Below are positions 11,255 through 21,239 of a stretch of DNA of 64,000 bases, piece by piece. The DNA lies in assembly GCF_002994745.2 (NCBI RefSeq), contig NC_037091.1, positions 6,162,001 through 6,226,000 of the forward strand. Direction: 5' to 3'. Source of the stretch: Rosa chinensis. Lineage: Eukaryota > Streptophyta > Magnoliopsida > Rosales > Rosaceae. Made by a program: the position numbers and the translations under genes. Under the pieces are notes generated by a model. The model saw nothing but the letters and a program-made list of their open reading frames with translations, did not search any database and was not told where the DNA came from. Position 1 is the stretch's first letter. Every line of letters starts with the position of its first letter.

Positions 11255-11324
11255 TAGGAAGAGAAATGCAAGCAACATGATACCCACCAACTATTCGATG
11301 AAAGGCCAAAAACAAACTCTGCAA

Positions 11325-11502
11325 TGTTGAAGGATATCGACATAATGTGTGCCTCTACAAACTAGGGTTTAGAGTTGTAATAGGAATGTGTTATAAGTAT
11401 TCAATTATAATCAGATTCTATTACCTTTTTGGGTACCTTGTAACTCCCTATTTAAAGGGCTCCTATTATCAATAATAAACACAATTTCATTCTCCTACAA
11501 CA
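11325..11502 (+). repeat. Copia-A 5' LTR (178 bp)
   Basis: It starts TGTTGAAGGATATCG and ends CTACAACA. TATTTAAAGGGC near 11450 is the likely promoter element. The pair at 17279-17456 has equal length. Confidence 0.95.
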
Positions 11503-11516
11503 TGTTATCAGCACGA
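11503..11516 (+). promoter_or_regulatory. Copia-A primer-binding site, tRNA-Ile anticodon-arm type
   Basis: The sequence TGTTATCAGCACGA lies directly after the 5' LTR. Its last 12 bases are complementary to UCGUGCU-A/I-AUAA of plant tRNA-Ile (recalled from memory), with C facing position 34, which is inosine in the mature tRNA. The same motif follows the 5' LTRs of Copia-C and Copia-D. Confidence 0.6.
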
Positions 11517-12097
11517 GCCCTAACCCTAGCCTAAAAAAAAAAAAAAAAAAAACCAAAAACCCTAGCTTTTGAAAAAAAAAAAACTTTTCTCTCTACCGCA
11601 CAACACCAGCCTCCCTTGCTCTGCACACCAGCCCGTACACCTGAGCACCCGCCTGCACACCGCTGCTTCCTGCTTTCCTGTTGCACCTCCCTACTGCACA
11701 ATTGCTCGAGCCCGCTGCCTGCTGCTGCCGAACCAGTCGCACCTCCCTGCCGCACTGCACAGCAGCCCCCGCTGCTTCCTGCCTCCCTGCCGCACCTCCC
11801 TGCTGCACAACTGCCCGAGCCCAAGCACCTGCAGCCTCCTTGTAGCCCTCCTGTTGCTCCCTGCGTCCTACCCCCAGCAGCCCAAGCCGCGAACAACCCA
11901 AGCACCTGCAGCAGCAGCAGCTTCCCAATCACCGCCGGACACCAGAGCCTCCGCCTCACCGGCTAGCCGACCTTAAGCGTTGCTGCACCTGCTCGATCAA
12001 TACCCGGCCACGCACCTGCAATTAGGAGGAGGAAGAACAGAGGAAAGAAAGAAGAAGAAGACGCGAAAGAAAAAAAAAGGGAAGGGACCCGGCCCAG

Positions 12098-12130
<33 letters not shown>

Positions 12131-12622
12131 GGGACCCGGCAGGCCCAGAAAAAGGAGAAAGAAAGATAAAAAAAGAGAGGAAAGCCCAAAGAACAGACAG
12201 CCCAGAGAAAAAAAAAAAAAAACGCCTGCTCCAACACGCGCGTGTCCTCAAGCCAAGAACCATCACGTAAGTTTTTGTGAATTAAAGTTGTTGTTTTCAT
12301 GTATTTTACATTCTTTTATTTTCTGCAAATATTGGAATATATGTTGCCAAATGGTTTTGAGTATTTAACAAAAAGAAATTGTGGGGATTCACGCATAACG
12401 AACTAAGAGCGTTCGTATGAACTAAGAGTGTTCATAATGCTTGGACTAAGAGCGTCCACAAGCATTAAATTGTGACCATATTAAAACATCATCATTTCGT
12501 CTAATCCAAAAGAGATTCTTGGAAATTGATTTCTTGGTAGCATAGCTCAGAAATCTTATTGTTTTTAGTTTTCATGGAAGTTTAACTTCGAAACTAATAT
12601 ATCATCTCTTCTTATATTCAGG
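11517..12622 (+). other. Copia-A untranslated leader
   Basis: A C-rich block (about 11590-11960) and A-rich tracts (11535-11582, 12030-12220) precede three consecutive hairpins at 12394-12466. Long open frames in the C-rich part are low-complexity (Pro, Cys, Ala) in several frames at once and are not credible proteins. Copia-D has a similar C/G-rich block at 46470-46600. Confidence 0.6.
12394..12466 (+). promoter_or_regulatory. Array of three hairpins with loop TAAGAGY in the Copia-A leader
   Basis: Hairpin 1 has CGAAC/GTTCG around TAAGAGC (12399-12415). Hairpin 2 is TATGAAC/GTTCATA around TAAGAGT (12416-12436). Hairpin 3 is AATGCTTGGAC with GTCC-ac-AAGCATT around TAAGAGC (12436-12466). The loops are constant while the stems differ but stay paired. 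A packaging or Gag-binding role is an inference. Confidence 0.65.
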
Positions 12623-13737
12623 ATGTCGAATGAACCTAGACTCGACTTTCCCATGCTTGACTTAACAGGCTCGGATTACCACAGTTGGGTAACCGATGTT
12701 GAGAACCATCTCACTTCAAAGGGAATATTACCCATAATCCAGGCACCTAACCCGGATCTTGTGTTCGTGCGAACACCTACAAAGCATGCTCAAGCAGTTA
12801 TCTTGATGCGACGCCATATGGACAAGGCACTCAGATTGGAGTATATGACGACCAAGAATGCAAGAGAGCTATGGGTAGCGCTATAAGAACGCTTTGGCAA
12901 TGTCCAAGATTCCCTCGTCCCTGACTTGAAGGTTCAATGGAACAATCTGCGCTTTGCTGAATTCAAGTCTGTTGTTGAATATAATTCAGAAACTCTTCGC
13001 ATACAGTCCATGTTGAGGTTTTGTGGACAACCTATCATAGAGCAAGAGCTAATTGAGAAAACTCTCTCCACCTTCTCCGTTTCAGCCATTGTGGTATCAA
13101 AGCAATATCGTACTGAAGTCAATGCTGGATGGATCACGAGGTTTCATCAGCTTATCAATGTTATATCTGTAGCTGAGAAACATGATAACATACTTGTGAG
13201 GAATTATAATTCAAGGCCCATTGGAACTAAGAGCGTTCATGAGGCGAATTATAATGCACCCAAAGGAGGGCGCAAGGAGCGGTACCCTAAGAATGGGGGA
13301 TATGAGGGACGTATGGGCCCATATAACCGCCCTAACCAGGAAGGAAACTGCAAGTTTGGTGTGGATACACGTGGTGGTAATGCCACACGTGGGAGAGGGG
13401 GTCGTGGTATCCCTAGCCGTAATGGTGGCGCCATGGGTCGTGGTGGTGGCACCAACCCTCCTATGGAACGCCCGCAACGTGCACGACATGCACCTCAATT
13501 AAAGGGAGGCAACCACAATGATGTGTGTCATCGATGTAGATCAATTGAGTATTGGTTCAAGCAATGCAAGGCAAGCGAGGAACTAGCTGAAAGATACAGG
13601 GCATACAGGGACCTAAGAGAGCAAGAAGTGTACCTTGCAGCAGAAGAAGAAGAAGATGGTGGAGATGTCAATCTCACCATAGAGGACTTCAAAGCTGAAA
13701 ATGAAGTGCACAAGGATGCAACAGACTTTGATTAGAT
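12623..13737 (+). pseudogene. Copia-A gag, one in-frame stop
   Basis: A single frame runs from ATG 12623 to the TAG at 13735-13737, broken only by one TAA at 12884-12886 (after WVAL). The N-terminal part has the copia Gag signature (SDYHSWVTDVENHL, then LMRRHMDKAL). A Gly/Arg-rich basic stretch follows, then a zinc-knuckle remnant CHRCRSIEYWFKQC (about 13523-13565) in which the His of CCHC is Tyr. The acidic tail EEEEDGGD ends the protein. Gag would form the particle and bind RNA. The stop and the lost His make this copy inactive. Confidence 0.85.
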
Positions 13738-14097
13738 TAGTCCTTTTATTTTTTCCAAGAACTTTTGTAATGGCAATATGCCTTAGTCAATAAATGACAA
13801 TTGTATTAACTCTTTCTTATGTGGCGGACCCAATAAAATGTGATGTCTAGGAAAGTCATTGAGATTATTGGTACTTAAGAGAGCCTCGCTCCACCAACAT
13901 CTCTCTCTACTTTCCTGGTCATATTTGATTAGAGTTACCAAACGAATAGAGTGACTACAATGTGTCTTAGATTGATTTTATTTTGGATTAGATTTTGGAA
14001 ACTTTGATGTAATCATTGGCCATTAATAAAGTGCCAATTCTTTAACTTAATGTCTTGGACATACCTTAATTCGAACTTTATTATATAAGAGCCAATG
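13738..14097 (+). other. Noncoding gag-pol gap with conserved structured block
   Basis: After the gag stop there is a short hairpin GGCA-ATA-TGCC (near 13773-13783) and AATAAATGAC, then the nested-stem block 13849-13916. The same order is present in Copia-D (45120 down to 44920). I see no aspartic protease motif (D-T/S-G) in this gap. Further AATAAAG sits near 14025. Confidence 0.6.
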
Positions 14098-15207
14098 GTT
14101 CTCATGTGGAAACACATTATGAGAATGGACAGAGTTCCTTTGCATCACTTCTAATGACTACGGACATAAACGAGTATTAGAGAAACTTATGTGTCGCTCT
14201 AGTGGGTTGTATGCAATCACTATTCTAGTTATTGAATCCAACCATGTCATGAGAGACGACTTATGGGATTCTGACACATATAGGCTTTGGCATGATGATC
14301 CGTGTATGAAAGACTTTATACGGACATCCATTTTCAGAACGAAGAGAAGTAAGGACCAAGAATTGGTTTGAGGAGCTGCACATGCGCCTCATAGCGCCAT
14401 GATTGTGCAAGACTGGCCACACATGGCCAGCACCGCCTACCACCTGCGGCCAATACATGGCATTGATGCCATGTATGGAGACTTGGCTCCTCTCTCTACT
14501 TCTCGAAGTAATTTGTGACATTCCGGCTCAACCAAAACCTTCATTGGTTGATTATAAGGCCCATGTTTCGTTCTGTAAAGCTTGTTATTTAGGATTGAGA
14601 CCATCCTATGCAAAGGAGATTGAGGAAATAATTCCATTCTCATAAAGAATCAAAGGGAATTCTGTGGATTTGATCAACCAACTTGCGGACCGTATAGATG
14701 TTTTATGGTGTTGGTTGATACGCAAACACGTTGGCCACATGTTGTGCCATTATCCACTCATAATACTGCTTATACTACACTCCTAGCACATAATATATGG
14801 CTACAGGCTCACTACCCAGATCATCCCATTCAGTCAATTTGACTTGATAATGCTAGAGAGTTTACATCGACAATTTTTGATGACTATTGCATATCATTGG
14901 GTATTGATATCAAGTATCATATTCCCATGTACACACCCAATTGGTCTGGCGGAAAAGCCACCATTAAAAGACTATGATGGTAGCCCGGACTTTGGTAATG
15001 CGCACCAATATTTTCGCTTGGGTTATTCAATATCGCATGCAGCTATGCTCATTTGTCTACGACTCATAACATCCACTCAACTTTTATTTGCGTTACAGCT
15101 AGTGACTGGGTTCGAGTCTAATTATCTCGTTCTTATGCATATTTGAGTGCACGGTTTATGTGCCAATTGTGCCGCCACAGCGTATCAACATGAGTCATTG
15201 CAATGAA

Positions 15208-15248
<41 letters not shown>

Positions 15249-17090
15249 GTTGGCCATAGGCCTCCAACTATAAGTCCGCTGCGTAAAACCCTTGACAGGC
15301 GATCTCTATTTCACTGGATTTGCGAATTGTCACTTTGATGAGACAATCTTCCTGTCGTTAGGGGGAGATTAGAACGTCAGTGTTCAATAGGAACGACAGG
15401 AATTGTCGTGGTCTGTCCCACTATGTCTCATCTTGATCCCCTAAAAGTGACGAGATCACATATACCTACTGCAAACATGCCTGCAAGGATTGATGTCCCC
15501 ACAAGAGGACATGGTGCCACCCAGAAGATGGGTACGGCAACATCACCATGGATGGTGGTATGGTGACGCCACAAAGGTGGCATAATGGCGTCATAGGCCA
15601 TGGGTTCCGCTAGAGGGAGTAGGAGACCCATAGGTTCGATGGATTCTCGCCCTAAGAAGAGAGCGAGTTTGGCACAACTTGATCCATTGATCATTGATAC
15701 TCAAAATCCGTCTCATGAGAATATTTTGGATTGTAGTTATGTCCAAGAGACATCGTTGGGGGATGCCTCAATGTTAGAACCACTTCCTGAGAATATAGAG
15801 ATCTCTACGAACTACACTAGTGTACATGAGGACGTGGAATTATTGAGATCAATGACATCGAACCTTACTCCGTTGAAGAATGCCAACGTAGAGAAAATTG
15901 GCCTAAATGGAAAGATGTGATCCAGGTTGAATTGGATTCACTAATGAAGAGGAAGGATTTCGGGCCTCAGATGCAAACACCTCCTAACATAAAACCTATT
16001 AACATTAATAGGTCTTCGTTAGATAGAGTGATGAGAAAAAGAGATGGTAATCTCGCTTGATGGCACAAGGTTTCTCACAACGCCTTGGAATCGACTACGA
16101 GAAGACATATTCTCTCGTAATGGATGTCATTGCACTCCACTACCTTATCAGTTTGGTAGTTTCCAAATAACTGAACATGCAGCTTACGAATGTGGTCACT
16201 ACGTATCTCTATGGGGATCTAGATATGGAATATAATGAAGGTTCTTGTGGACTTCATTTACCCAAGTCAAGTGGCTCTAGACCACAGAGCGTATTTGCAA
16301 CGAGGTTGAAATGCTCACTAAAATGACTACTTGATTGGGAAGGGATATGATGAACTATGCCCACGCGTTTCCATGACAAGGTCCAGATTTGCAATTGTCG
16401 CAGTTTATGTTGATAAACATAATTGGAACCCTTGAGAGTTAAGGGAAACCGCTGAACACCTGAAATCCGAGTTTGAGAGGAAGGACCTTGGGAGAACACG
16501 GTTTTGTCTAGATTCAGAACTTGTATACCTTGTCAATAGATGCTTTGCATTTTGATAAAGTCAAAGATGCACTCCCATGGTTGTCCCTAGTCTTGACCCT
16601 AAAAGGGATCAGTTTCGTCCCAAGGATGATGACGAAGACGTGTTAATAGCAGAAGTGCGCGCTTACTTATGTACAATAGGCGCATTATTGTACTTAGCAC
16701 AATACAAGACTGGACACCTCAATTATTATGAATTTGTTGGCTAGACATAGCCCCGCACCAACGCAACACCATTAGATTGGTATAAAGACAATCTTTTGAT
16801 ATTTGAGAGGTACGATTGATATGAGCTTGTTCTATCCCTACAGAGAGAAAAGAAATGAAGGAAGTGTGGGATCGGACCCCACAAGGCAAAATGCCACCTT
16901 CTGTGCTCCTCCTCCCCTCCATCAAAATGACAACAAGCATTTCTAAATATTGAAGTGAACCAAATCCAATCAGAGGATAATGTAGCAGACTTATTTACTA
17001 AGTCGTTACCAAAATCCACCTTCGAGAAACATGTGAAGAGCATTGGATTGAGAAAGTTATCAGAACTCCCATGATTGTAGCAATCAGGGG
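14098..17090 (+). pseudogene. Copia-A pol remnant (integrase, reverse transcriptase, RNase H)
   Basis: Fragments in several frames match Copia-D pol: GAG-pre-integrase around 14189-14300 (MCRSSGLYAITI), integrase 14520-15180, the linker around 15600-15920 (GSMDSRPKKRASLAQ), reverse transcriptase pieces 15950-16560 (LDGTRF... and a broken YVDD region) and RNase H/tail 16620-17070. Frameshifts, stops and small deletions occur throughout. An (AT)n run lies at 15202-15244. No functional product. Confidence 0.85.
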
Positions 17091-17154
17091 GAGATATTGA
17101 CATCAGGGGGAGGCATGATGTCTACATGTTCGATCTCGAAGAGTGAAGGACGTG

Positions 17155-17240
17155 TTGTGCTCTTTTTGTCCTTCGACTAGGGTTATTTTTGTCCCACAGG
17201 GTTTTTGTTACGTGGCAAGGTTTTTAACGAGGCAACAATC
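17155..17240 (+). other. Conserved copia 3' untranslated block
   Basis: GTGCTCTTTTTGTCCTTCGAC, GTCCCACAGGGTTTTTGTTA and AAGGTTTTTAACGAGGCAAC also occur in Copia-D (40940-41060, minus) and three times in Copia-C (33634-34026). It lies between pol and the 3' LTR. Its role is unknown. Confidence 0.7.
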
Positions 17241-17278
17241 AATGCGTCATCACCAAGTTTGAGCGGCACAAGGGGGAG

Positions 17279-17456
17279 TGTTGAAGGATATCGACATAAT
17301 GTCTGCCTCTACAAACTAGGGTTTAGAGTTGTAATAGGAATGTGTTCTAGGTATTCAATTGTAATCAGATTCTATTACCTTTTTGGGTACCTTGTAACTC
17401 CCTATTTAAAGGGCTCCTATTATCAATAATAAACACAATTCCATTCTCCTACAACA
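17279..17456 (+). repeat. Copia-A 3' LTR
   Basis: 178 bp, partner of 11325-11502. It is followed by the target duplication TGCAA. Confidence 0.95.
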
Positions 17457-19364
17457 TGCAACAATTTCCTTGCTGGATTTTGCCAAAGGTAGTCTTTGTG
17501 AGCTTTGTCTTATTGACTTTTGTTTTTTTCTTTCATTGATTCCGGGACCATGATTTGTTAGCAGAACATTCACTTTCTTCTCTTTTTTGCTTTGTGCTTT
17601 TGTCAATTTCTACAATTGTCTTGTTCATATTGATTTCATTTAATTGTGATCTTCGTGTTCAAACCTGGAGCCACCGCCAAAAGATTCTTGGATGAATTCA
17701 AAGCTTTTGATAATTATTTCAAAGCTTTTGGTATTACTGCACTCCACCTTACCATTTCGTCTTATACCCTTAATTGAACTATCAATTTTGATTAGGGAGC
17801 ATACCACCGCCAAGCTTTCATTGAATCTTCAAACTCGATTAGAAAACCACCGCCAAACTTTTCTTCTTTTTTCCTTTTCTATGGCGGCACCTCATCAAGT
17901 TTTTAAATTTGTTTTCTTTTCCTGTTGGCTACTGCGAATGTATAGATATAGATATCAGCACATGTGATTGGAACTCATCTTCAATCTGCAATGTCACCAC
18001 CGGTTCATTCTTTTTCGTTTTGGGGTTACCAGTGAGTGAATTGGTGCTTTGGAAAGGGAACAAGGTATCCAGCTGGAAAAGATGAAAGCTGTTTGGTTGT
18101 GATGGTGTGCAGGTACGTCAAGGGCCATGAAAAAGCTTCGGTATTGACCAATTGCTTTGCTTTTGGAAGGAGCCATTTCGTTTCTTATTTGCTTCATGGA
18201 CAATGATCATGACTCATGAACAGGGCATGGCACATCCGAAAAGAGAGGTGCGTGCTTCGTCAACAACAGTAGCAACTTGCACCAGGCTTTAACAATTGTG
18301 TTACCTTCTTTTCTTCATCCCTGTTGTATCAGCTTGTACTCATTTGACAGAGCCCCTGTATGTGGTGCAGCTGCGGGCGCAGGCAAGAGGTTTGATGGAG
18401 CCTTGTTTTCGTACTGTATAGAGCTCCATTGACACTTTGTTTGCTGCTGCAAAGAATTTGTTGGTACTTAACAAGGCTTAGAAAGAAATTCCACCGGATT
18501 GGTCATACACTCATTAATACACATATACCGTAAACGAGATTGCAACCGCTTGGGGACCTCCATAGCTCCATGGTGACACAAGTAAAAGAGATGCTGCATA
18601 GAAAAAGAAAGTAGCACGGGTAGATCAGAGAGACCCTAACCTTCGTGTTGTCTACTTGTTGGCTCCTTGCTTCGATCAAAATTGCTGAAAACTTCTTCTC
18701 TCCTCTGCAGCAAGGCTTCGCCTCTTTTTTGATGTATTTCCTGTGTGTGTTGCTCTAGCACTATGCTCCTTTTTATAGAGTGTATTGGAGATAAGATTGA
18801 GTCTTGAATTTGAATTCAAATAACCAAGTGAACAAGTTTGATGACAGCGTGACGAAGGTCTAGTCTTTTAAAGCCTGCCTAGGTTACTTGTGGTGGAATA
18901 TGGGGGAAGTAAAAGGTATTCACATAAACAGATGATTCAGTCTCTAGAAGTCACTCAGTTTTGATTTGTTATGTTTTTGTTGATGTTAGTCATTTGAAAT
19001 TAACCTTCACTATTACATTTTGGATGTTCTGAACTTCTGATAATACTCTAATAGTTTATAGCTAATTGCTCTAAGAGTAATTGAATCAAAGAGATAATAT
19101 TATGCGAGATGTGTTGGTTTGGTAATTGAATGGTAGAATGTTAATTGAATTATTAACTGTTTTACATAGCTTCAATTGAATGGTAATTGAATCATTGAAT
19201 GTTTGATCTTGAATCATAAGAATGTTCTGATATAGAAATACTGGTGCCGAGTTCTATGTAATGCAATTTAATCGTTTCTACGTAAGGCTTACGCCTCAAG
19301 GCGAACACCTTATTGAGGTTCTCCCGAAAACGCCTTGTCTACGCCTCAGCCTTTTAAAACATTG
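17457..19364. other. No recognisable gene; promoter-like patch on the minus strand
   Basis: This 1.9-kb stretch is not shared with other units. ACCACCGCCAA occurs three times between 17670 and 17860. On the minus strand CTCTATAAAAAGGAGC (about 18782-18767) followed by CA-rich leader sequence looks like a core promoter, but the frame below it is interrupted by many stops. Near 19275-19360 a block with CGCCTCAAGGCGAA and CCTTTTAAAACATTGG looks like a transposon end. It may be a decayed gene of unknown type. Confidence 0.4.
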
Positions 19365-19846
19365 GTCTTAATTAAACAAATCAACTAATGAATGAGAAAT
19401 GTAATTCAGAGTTGTCCAAATTATATATCTAGGGCTGTTACCTAAGTGGAAGATTACAATAGCAAACTATCAATTTCTCTTGAAAAATTCCTATCATCAA
19501 AGTACGTCTTTAGTACAATCAGATTTGTTGATGCTTACATAAAACTGATAGACTTCTCTGTATTCCTAATTGACCAGTTATATTTTTCTTCATTTTTACA
19601 TCACGAAACTACTATTCTTCATTTTGATTCTGCATGCGTGCAAGGATTACCAACGTCTAAAAGTAAACAGCCTCTACGCATTTTCATATATGCATTTATC
19701 ATAAATAGTCAATAATCATCACCCACAACTTGTTCAATGATCCACTATATATATGAATCTCTCCTTCCCTCCAATACACCAAAAACATATTCCAAGAGAG
19801 ATATTCACCATCAGAGAGTAAAAGCCTAGATTGAGAGAAAGCAAAG
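19365..19846 (+). promoter_or_regulatory. Promoter of PI-2
   Basis: Alignable with the PI-1 promoter. W-box core TTGACC at 19570-19575 and TATA (TATATATATG) near 19745-19755. Confidence 0.6.
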
Positions 19847-20124
19847 ATGTCTGATCAATGCGAAGGTAATGTTCATGCATGATCTGGTTCCTTGGTTTCT
19901 ACAAATTATAAAGTAATTGATGCGAGCACTAATTTTTTTTGAGTCCATATATAAAATATATATGCAGGTAAGGATTCATGGCCTGAACTGTTGGGAGCTA
20001 AGGGAACAGTTGCAAAGGCAACAATTGAGAGCGAAAACTCTTTAGTCGAAGCAGTGATCGTGCTAGAAGGATCAATTGTCACTACAGATTTCCGGTGTGA
20101 TAGGGTTCGTGTTTGGGTCGATAC

Positions 20125-21204
20125 TGTTTGTACCCACATTTGCATGGCCACTTGGACGTAGCTAATGTGCATGGTTATTGAATGATTTCTAATTACAATG
20201 AGCAGCTCTACAAGTAATTTGGGCCGGTAGCTAGGAATGGTGGCCGGTGAATAAGTGGACACTTCAGTTGGTCCAAGATGAGTCAGACGAAGCTAGGCCT
20301 TTGGTTATCGGCCTGCCCGTAGTCATTGGTTTATTGTCTAAAAGCCCATTGGCCAATACTCTAATTGGTTTCCAACCCGAACTCAACTTAGAAAGATAAT
20401 GGCTGATTGTCAGAGAGGCCGATGAGCGATAAAGATGATATTTGATCAAGTAGTATTTCAATCGACTTGAAGTTCATGTCGGCCGATGAGGAGAGTTCAA
20501 TCCTAGATAGCCTACTTCAAGATTAATTGCAGCCGTTGATGACGTCCATCAAAGCCAATCCGGATAGAGTCCAGCGTCAAGTCAGCCGACGATAAGTATT
20601 GAAGCCGAATCAAGATAGAGTCTCTGAGCCAAGAGGAGGCCGAATTCCACTCAACTTCAAAGAGTCACGAGATCAGTTCAAGTCACAGAGCATCCAATAT
20701 AAATAGAAGCATCAACAGAAGACATCAACACACACAACTCCAGAAACTCAAGCCATCAAGCTTTTCTTATTTCGTCTTACCGTTTGCGTAGGTAGAATTT
20801 CCGTTTGTTTCCTTAGTTTATTTGCTCTGCTAGTTACAATCTCAGTTACTTTACCTCTCTTGTAGCCTAGTATCGATTTTGAATTGTTCTCTTTGTTTTC
20901 TTTCAAACAATAGTTAATAATTTTCAGCCATTCCGGTTTTCAATTTCGTTGTTACTATCTTTTATTTGCTCCTTATTGTCTTTATGCTTTACTTGTTTGA
21001 TCGTGCTATTTACTGTTCGTAGTCGCTTAGTAGTTATTAATCTTATATCTACTCATACTCTCATAACCGCACCTAATTCACCCGACCTTCAGCCACCAAG
21101 TCCTTAATTTAGAGGCATCGAATCGCAGCCGAGAATAAGTTCCTTCCTCGGCTAACAATTGCTTGATAAGTCAGATCTACATCCACTACACCTACAGTTG
21201 CACA
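20125..21204 (+). repeat. Gypsy-B LTR (right end uncertain)
   Basis: TATA box CAATATAAATAG near 20694-20707, many GGCCGA motifs, and a pyrimidine-rich 3' half. The end is placed at the CA before CTTGGCC, next to the TGGCACGC motif. The true end may be a few bases away. Confidence 0.55.
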
Positions 21205-21239
21205 CTTGGCCTTCTGGCCGTGTGCTGGCACGCTCCGCA

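Larger units (their letters stand above)
11325..17456 (+). mobile_element. Copia-A, Ty1/copia retrotransposon (6.1 kb)
   Basis: It is bounded by 178-bp LTRs at 11325-11502 and 17279-17456, which differ at about 5 positions, and by a perfect target duplication TGCAA (11320-11324 and 17457-17461). Order: LTR, tRNA-Ile-like primer site, 1.1-kb leader, gag, noncoding gap, decayed integrase, reverse transcriptase and RNase H, a 3' untranslated block, the purine tract ACAAGGGGGAG (17268-17278), LTR. The LTR central part resembles that of Copia-D, so the two are relatives. Pol carries many frameshifts and deletions, so the copy is dead. Confidence 0.95.

Noticed and set aside
11531..11976. Several long open frames, Cys/Pro/Ala-rich, on both strands.
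   Set aside because: Low-complexity GC-rich leader of Copia-A that is open in many frames at once. No conserved motif.
11980..12300. Lys-rich open frame on plus and Phe-rich frames on minus.
   Set aside because: Products of A-rich tracts in the leader.
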